This document shows positions 57,600-64,000 of a DNA stretch of 64,000 nt, one piece after another. The stretch is taken from contig CM030719.1 in assembly GCA_017979445.1 (NCBI GenBank), positions 27,299,317 to 27,363,316 on the forward strand. The letters are read 5' to 3'. Within the stretch, counting starts at the first letter, position 1, and every line of letters starts with the position of its first letter. The stretch comes from Akebia trifoliata. Its lineage: Eukaryota > Streptophyta > Magnoliopsida > Ranunculales > Lardizabalaceae. The position numbers and the translations under genes were made by a program. The notes beneath the pieces are model-generated. The model searched no databases. It was not told the DNA's origin and worked only from the letters and a program-made list of their open reading frames with translations.

Positions 57600-57780
57600 G
57601 AATCGTGTTGGAGTGACTTTATGTTGGAATCCCATATCTCACTTCCTTATGTGAAAGTGGATAGGAATTATATATGATTATTCACTTGTCTCTCAATGAA
57701 AAGCATATATGGTTCCCATACACTTTCACGTCAAAAAGTGCAATATGAGGTTCCAGCCTGAGGTCACTTCGACATTATTC
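57600..57780. mobile_element. Mutator-like MITE, type A
   Basis: A 181-bp palindrome, termini gaatcgtgttggagtgac and gaataatgtcgaagtgac, with a perfect 9-bp duplication TTAAAATTA (57591-57599 and 57781-57789). Confidence 0.92.
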
Positions 57781-57789
57781 TTAAAATTA

Positions 57790-58883
57790 AACACTTAAAA
57801 TAGAAGTTGTATTAGAGTGCTTCTACTTGTTTTTTTTACTCATGCAAGAAGTAAATTTCGCATTACATCACCGTGTAAAACGTGGGTTTGAAACCCATGA
57901 AATGAAAATAAAAAACACAATTTATAAGAGTCGTGTCACCTTTTATTGAGATGAGTCCGACTAACCTAATAAGATTTCAATTCTCTCTAAGGGTTGTTGA
58001 ACTCACATTGTGGCATCCAAACATGATCCGATACGACAAGCTTGTAGAGAAGACAATTATATGAACTTTGAATTTATTTTATTTTAAAAAATTATTATTT
58101 TTGATGTTGAATTATAATTTTAAATTTGAGAGCTACATGAAAGTTTAGTAGTTGTCCATTTTCAAGACCTTAAATAAAAACCCCTCAAAAATTGCTTTTA
58201 ATTATTATTATTATTTTATGAATATGAAATTTTTCATGAAATCTAGAGAATTGTGGTGTTGGATTGTCAATATTTTGCTAATCCATTTAAACTCAAGGAC
58301 CCTTAGTAAGACTTAATATCTCTCTTTCTCTCTCCACAAACTCTACTATTACTGTGTAAAATGATTTTGGAATGTATCAAATGCTACAAATCTTTAGTTC
58401 AATACTCATCTTCATCACTTCCAATCAAAACACAAACTTAATTACTTATGTATTTTTATCATTAGTACTACAAAATGGATTTATGTTGTTGAGAAGCACT
58501 ATTACAAAGGCTATTCTCAATTAAGTGTTTTTATATAAATAATTGGAAAGTTACAGAAGTAATACCAAACACATTCGTGGTCCATTTGAGCAAAATGACT
58601 CTTAGTAAGGCTTCAAATGTTTACAAAGTTAGTAAGGAAAATGTTTCTCTTGATAGAAAGACTCAAACGATGATGTAGAGTGTTGTGGTACAACTTGGGG
58701 GACTCTAACATGGGCTCAATGCGATTAATGTGCAAGTTTAGAACGAGTTATATAAATGATAGAACATGAGTTGAGCTTAGGTTAGAATAACTCAATCCGA
58801 CCTTAATTTGGATTAAAGGACTTGGGAAACATAGTTCAAATCGAACCCAAGACTATATAATAATAGATATAAATATTTTGTAA
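57790..58883. other. Intergenic with a dispersed repeat
   Basis: About 57960-58310 repeats in modified form the 57240-57500 stretch (aacatgat...gacaag, then ttgagagct, gagaattgtggtgttggatt), suggesting two copies of one element. No gene. Confidence 0.45.
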
Positions 58884-59040
58884 TCCCAAGGGGTTGACCT
58901 AGTGTCAAGCCGAGCCTTGATAAGCTCCTTAAGAAGATTAGGTCAAGTGTTCGAAACCCCACAAAACTATTAATTTCTTGCGGCCACCCTCCACCTGTAG
59001 CATGTAGGGCTTTCCGGGGGACACCCTTATTTTGATGTGA
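58884..59040 (+). mobile_element. SINE fragment
   Basis: A-box-like ggttgacctagtgtcaag (58892-58909) and B-box gtgttcgaaacccc (about 58947-58960), then ccacctgtagcatgtagggc. No tail or duplication identified. Confidence 0.6.
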
Positions 59041-59778
59041 GACACTTCAACTAAAATGCAATTTTGATTTAGATGGAATAGAGGGGGCAAGTCTGGTTCA
59101 ATTTTGATGTTGGAACTGCACATCAAAATGCAGATTCAAAGTCAAATTGAGATGAAAGGCCTACAGTTGGCTCTTGCTTTTAAAACAAGACACCATGCTG
59201 TGATGTCCCCTCATTAGTAGAAATCCTGATGAGACCTTATTTTTAATCTGCACCATGGAAAGGTAACCTGCCTTTTCAATTTTAAAAGCAAAAGGGCGTA
59301 AAGGTATGGCCACAACTTGATTTCTTTAATTTTTTTCCTTTTTTTTTTAATGCATGGATGACCTTTGTCACTTTCTCTTGATTTTTGGAATTCAACCAGG
59401 ATGGCGACAGAACAGAGCGCATTTGTTCTTACTCTATTCACTTTGTTTTCATCACTTTTTCTAGCATATTGTGGTTTGCTTATGCCCCTTTGGCAGATGA
59501 AAACACAATAATAAGTTAGAAGGGTATTCATGAAAAGAACAATTGAAAAGGAAATAGCATAAAGTTTGAAATTTATTCTTGAAAAATAAATAAATAAGAT
59601 AATAAAATTAAAAATAATTCTTGAAATTCGTAAAAAAACTTAAATCATAATCTCTCTCTACACAGGAGGATAAACAGAGTGGAGTCTACCATTCTATTTT
59701 ATTATATAGGATATTATGTATAAATAATGATTTTAAAATATAATAATAATTAAAATATATCGTAAATAATAAATTTGC
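59041..59778. other. Intergenic, nothing recognised
   Basis: The frame at 59214-59531 is not convincing. AT-rich towards 59.7 kb. Confidence 0.5.
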
Positions 59779-60040
59779 TTTTTTTTTTTATTATCTGGGT
59801 ATCCCTGTAGACAACGGAGTGAGCTCGTATATAAGTTTTTCCCAATCCATAGACCATGGTCTTGTCCAAAAACTAGTCCCATGGCACGTGTAATGCATGT
59901 ACATCACACACATCAGATAAGTGAAGGTGTGCCCTCGCGGATGGCCCCTAAGCAATTATTGCTCATATTGAGTATCGAACTCACGACCTACAAGCATTAA
60001 CCACTTATTGGTCTGAAATTATTATTGAGCTAACCTCTCA
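59779..60040 (-). mobile_element. tRNA-derived SINE
   Basis: Minus strand: A-box-like ggttagctcaataat at the right end (about 60022-60036), B box gtgagttcgatac (about 59970-59985), body as in 50642-50930, T run (poly-A) at 59779-59790. Confidence 0.75.
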
Positions 60041-60535
60041 GGTTTAGTTACTTTTATTGTTAGTCATTTTTAAACTACTCCAAATGATTTCAAAAAATGC
60101 ATGATTTTATCCAAAAATCAATTGAGCCTGATCCAAATCCGTTAGGGGCCATTGCCAATTTAATCCCGATAATACTATGATGATGCTTTGAGTATAGCTC
60201 ACCTCTTTTTTGTTGTATATTTTCAAAATAAAATAAGATTTTTTATAGTCTTTTTTTTTTTTTTTTTTTTCTTAAGTTAGATTTTGAGGTTTTTTGTGTA
60301 TATAAGGTTTCCCACATCGCTCACAAGTAAGTAAGTGGTGTACCTTATAAGTAATAACCAACATAGTTAGTTATGTTTGTGTCACACCTTTAGGCTTTGA
60401 TCCAGTGCTTCGAGGTGGTGCGAAGCACCACCCGCTCACGAGCACGTGCGATGTGCGACGTGCGAAAGGGCAATTGGATTTTTTAGGGCGCATTGGGCGC
60501 TTTGAGGCGCACTTTGCACTTCGCACGTACGCATC
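60041..60535. other. Intergenic with GC-rich repeat
   Basis: 60400-60545 is unusually GC-rich with repeated 'gcgcattgggcgctttgagg' and 'gtgcgacgtgcgaaa' words, probably part of a repeat. Confidence 0.4.
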
Positions 60536-60539
60536 GTCG

Positions 60540-61340
60540 CGAGGAGCTGGGGAGTCTTAAAGTTTTCGGGATACGAAACCATCCAACGGTGATGATTGAT
60601 CCGTCACGTGTGATGGATCGGGTGCGATCAAGTTAGTATCCGATCGGATACGATGGATCGAAATAATATCGAATCGAGAACGATCCGATGCATTGGATTA
60701 AGGTAGTACCTGATCAGAATGATCAAGTGCGATGGATTGATATAGTACCTGATCAGAAACGATCGGATCCGTTAGATCAAATGGCAACTGATTGGACGCG
60801 ATCAGAGCCACTAGATCAAACAGATTCAACTAAAAAGTATTAGTTAAAGGACATGAGACACATTCCTTCGATAAGGTGCAATCTAGATCGTTAGATCTCA
60901 GATAAGGCACAATCTAACGGCTATTAGACCAAGAGACATTATATCATGACTCTTGGTCAACAAACACAGAAATGGCTATAAAAAGCCAACCAGGATTCAG
61001 ATTTCTTCACCGAAAATTTATGTATTCTCCTCTCTCTAAGCTTAAGATATAGGCATCATCAGTTTGTTATTTTTTTTTTTTTTAAGTGTTATAGGCTAAA
61101 TCAGATCGTACATAATTTGATTTAGTATATTGAGTGTAAGGCTTCTTTGTATCCTGAAGGCATTTGTTCGTCGATCCCTTGTGTACTTTGGTTCAACCAG
61201 TAGAGAAGAATATTTGTCTAAAAGAGATCGAATCTTTTCGAGCCTAGAAGTTAATTTTCTTCCTCCATCGTCACATTTCCAACAGTTTTAGACAAATATC
61301 CTCTTATTCGATAGAGGCTTCGACATTTCATTCTCTCCAA
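60540..61340 (+). mobile_element. Copia LTR and leader (borders not fixed)
   Basis: Upstream of a Copia gag frame. 60590-60830 is built of imperfect repeats of gatcgg, cgatggatc and acctgatcag words, like the enhancer repeats of a U3. A TATA box (ggctataaaaagcc) lies at about 60972-60985. The untranslated leader has T runs. No second LTR is seen in the window, so LTR ends cannot be proved. Confidence 0.55.
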
Positions 61341-61937
61341 ATGATGAATCAAGACATGTCTTGTCTTGACCGATTTGATGGACAACACTTTACTAGATGG
61401 CAACAGAAAGTGTTGTTCTTTCTAACTACACTAAACATAGCCTACGTTCTAGATGATGATCTAGAACTCATTCCTGAGGCTACTCGAGAAGACAGTATGA
61501 AATTGAAAGAAAGGCGTAAGAAACAAAAGGCGGATGATTTTCTGTGCAAAAACTACATTCTTAATGCTCTCTCCAATTCGATTTACGATATCTGCCGTAC
61601 GATCAACTCAGCCAAAGATCTCTGGAAAGCCTTGGAGAACAAATACAAAATAGAAGAGGCAAGTAATCAAAAATTTCTTATTAGTAATTATTTTGAGTTT
61701 AAGATGTCCAACGATAAACCAGTTCTGTCCCAAGTACATGAACTTCAATTAATCGTTGGGGATCTTAAGATTGCCGGTATCGATCTTCCAGAAAATTTTC
61801 AAGTGGGAGCTATCATATCAAAGCTTTCACCTACAATTAAATGGACATCAAAGATGAAAATAAAGAGAGAATACAACAAATTCTTTAAGGTATTCATTGC
61901 TGTCTACATCCCTGAGCTTTATGAACCAATTCACTAG
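61341..61937 (+). pseudogene. Copia-type gag fragment (UBN2 domain)
   Basis: A 198-codon frame. Its CLDRFDGQHFTRWQQKVLFF and ICRTINSAKDLWKALENKY motifs, LSQVHELQLIVGDLK and VGAIISKLSPT are those of the gag polyprotein (UBN2/retrotran_gag) of Ty1/Copia elements. The expected serine/tryptophan patch after LSPT is degraded (IKWTSKMKIKRE). The zinc knuckle, protease, integrase and reverse transcriptase do not follow. A stop at 61937 and unrelated DNA after it show a truncated, dead copy. No envelope-like gene. Confidence 0.85.
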
Positions 61938-62977
61938 CATATCATTTTCTACAAACTGGTCTCTTGGACCACCATGCCTCGCTCAAATTCCCCGAATACA
62001 TGCAATACCTCATAAATCATACATATCAGATAAAGAGAGATAATTCCTTATGGATGGCCAATGAAAGGGTTTTAACTTAAGGACCTCTCTTTTTAGAGGG
62101 ATGCTTTCGTCATTGTGTCCAGCGTTCGTTGGTTTCTTATTTGTAATATCTGGGAATAGGTGAAATGTCAAATCGATAGAAAGCACGCTTTTGAAGAAAT
62201 AAAAGTGCTTCGTTCAACTCAAATCATGTCTCACACCTCGATTGGTCACTTTTCATTTCATTAGTTGTTTAATAACTTTCTTGAAAATCCCAGTATTTGG
62301 TACATGTCGTAATCAAAACACATCTTAACTTTATGCACTTGTGACTTTGTGTGAGCAATCTTCAGACTCAAGAATCAAGTAATCATCAAATGTGAGACTG
62401 AGTGCTCGTGGACTCTGGATCAAGTAGCCTTCAAGCTACATTTTGTGTACTTTTTCTGAAATTTTTTTTATGAAATCCAATTACGCCTCATACAAATCTC
62501 AATGATAATTGGATTGACTTGAATCTTTATAAATTATCGTTTGGGTCAGGTCGCTTATTGGCTTAGAATTGTATATTAAAATTTTATGTGTCCAATCTAG
62601 ATTAAGCAAAATTTTATTATACGAATACATGTACTACATTGAAATAACATAAAAGATCATAGATCTAATGAAAACATGAGAAATTAAGATGAGCAAAATA
62701 CCTCAAAAGTCCTTAGATCTTTCGATCAAAGTCAGGATCGTGGGTGTAATAGAAAGAGAGAATTCATTACTCCATTAGAAACCCATGCAAACTTTTATAT
62801 TGGGATCCAAACGTGGTGAGAGAAGAGGCGGAGTTGTTGCAATGGGGAAATAATGAGAGAATAAACATGAAAACTAGCGTATTGTCATCCATTTAATTTT
62901 GGAAAAATTACTTAATAGACCAGTGGTATGGCCTTCTTTCTGAATGCACCATTTTCGCAACCCCTTAATAAAATCTT
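61938..62977. other. Intergenic, nothing recognised
   Basis: 62000-62100 contains words recalling the SINE body (gatggccaatgaaagg) but no boxes. No gene. Confidence 0.45.
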
Positions 62978-63397
62978 TGGAAAATTGCTTTTAAAGGACC
63001 TCATGAAAGGAGTTTTTTTCTAATTAGTTCCTAAATTTTACGACGTCTCTTAATAGTCCATTTAGTAAAATGTTTATTTCTAATCAGTCTCTAAACCCCA
63101 TTTTCACTATTGAATGTCCTAATCCTAATCGTTTAAATTTATTGTTTTCATAAAAAAAAGAAAAATAGATTTTTGACATCTCAATCAAGTTTAGGAGACT
63201 CTATTCCATCAGAAAAGATTTAAGGAAGAAGTTTTTTTCAAATATGTTAAAGGCATATGTAAAAAACTAGGATGAGTTGGCCAATAATAAAGGACTATTA
63301 AGATATAAAAAGTTTACTAAATGGACTATCAAACTACAAAACTTAGGGATTATTTAGAAATAAATCCCTCCACGCGAGTCTTTTAAGTAATTTTCCC
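62978..63397. mobile_element. Mutator-like palindromic MITE
   Basis: A 420-bp element whose arms (ggaaaattgcttttaaagga...ttaatagtccatttagtaaa) and the inverse of (tttactaaatggactatcaa...taagtaattttccc) pair over about 90 bp. Flanks TAAAATCTT / TAAAATCTC match 8 of 9. Confidence 0.75.
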
Positions 63398-63499
63398 TAA
63401 AATCTCTATTTCTTATTGCCCTACCCACATAAAATGTCAAACTCAAGTTGTATGATATGAATCATTCAAATCAATTAACGTCATTCTAGGCCATTTTAA

Positions 63500-63916
63500 T
63501 TGAAACCAATTAGAGCTGGGTCAAAAAAGGAATGGAACCACAGAAACCAATACCATTAGATTCTATCCAGGTACCCAAAACCAATTTATTTTGTCATTCT
63601 TTTGTATTTTTTTATTACAAAATTAACTCTTCATTTTTTTTCATATAAATTATAGATTTAAACTTAAAATGAGCTCTCCTCTTAAAACTTCCAACTTTTA
63701 TTAATTTCTATGCAACTTAGGACCAAGTAAATAATTTTGTAGATAATGTTAATTTTTTGGAAGAAAATTTTTTTTTTTAATGATTTAAAATACTTTTCTC
63801 ATTCGATTTTTTAGAATCAGAACCCATGGGTACCTGTGTTTTTTACCCTGAAACCGACAATAACCAGAGCTGAAATAATATAAACAGAACCCGAACCAAC
63901 CCATTTACACCCCTAC
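63500..63916. mobile_element. Candidate hAT-like element
   Basis: Right end ccaacccatttacacccct is typical of tagggtgtaaatggg-type hAT ends. The left end (near gagctgggtcaaaaaagga) is uncertain. Confidence 0.4.
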
Positions 63917-64000
63917 TTTATTCATGTTCAAACATATTTTTTAATGAGTGGTTTGCGTTTAAACATCGAGATCTCAATGATTTAAATTAAAGATCTAAAC

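Noticed and set aside
1..64000. CRISPR array, operon or prokaryotic system
   Set aside because: Introns, snRNA promoters and plant gene families show nuclear plant DNA; repeats are transposons and microsatellites without regular spacers.

Overview
The window is nuclear DNA of a flowering plant, probably a dicot; I cannot name the species. It is AT-rich, with spliced genes using GT-AG introns, plant-type U2 snRNA genes with USE promoter elements, a cysteine-rich secreted peptide, an OVATE family gene and very many small transposons. Genes occupy a minor part. Most open frames longer than 60 codons are chance frames in AT-rich or repeat DNA and are left out.

Layout. 1.7-2.1 kb: a two-exon defensin-like peptide gene (+). 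3.3-10.8 kb: a minus-strand tandem array of four GNAT N-acetyltransferase genes, two intact (3317-3847, 10275-10823) and two broken (6064-6601, 8940-9302). Two minus-strand U2 snRNA genes (5298-5494, 12184-12379) lie within and beside the array. 13.6-17.6 kb: a four-exon gene for a TSR2-like ribosome biogenesis protein (-). 20.4 kb: a decayed seed-maturation (SMP/LEA) gene (+). 21-39 kb: no recognisable host gene; this is a nest of MITEs, hAT-like elements, SINEs and an old direct duplication. 39.9 kb: an intronless OVATE family protein (+). 46.6-49.3 kb: prefoldin subunit 2 (-) with a probable 2.2 kb 5'-UTR intron. 52.0-56.1 kb: a complete ten-coding-exon cytosolic O-acetylserine (thiol)lyase gene (-) with a 5'-UTR intron. 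60.5-61.9 kb: a Copia retrotransposon fragment (LTR-like leader and truncated gag).

The host genes are unrelated housekeeping or accessory genes. The richer story is the mobile DNA. Nonautonomous elements can be delimited exactly by target-site duplications: Mutator-like MITEs with 9-bp duplications, hAT-like elements with 8-bp duplications, SINEs with long duplications and a poly-A end, and a palindromic element always sitting inside (TA)n runs, four copies of it, three in a row. Several are nested, and paralogous sequence in the same window supplies empty sites, so an order of events can be read. I found no clearly new enzymatic system. The best candidates for something under-described are the (TA)n-bound palindromic element, the tandem tRNA-like triplet and the SINE with an internal tandem duplication.
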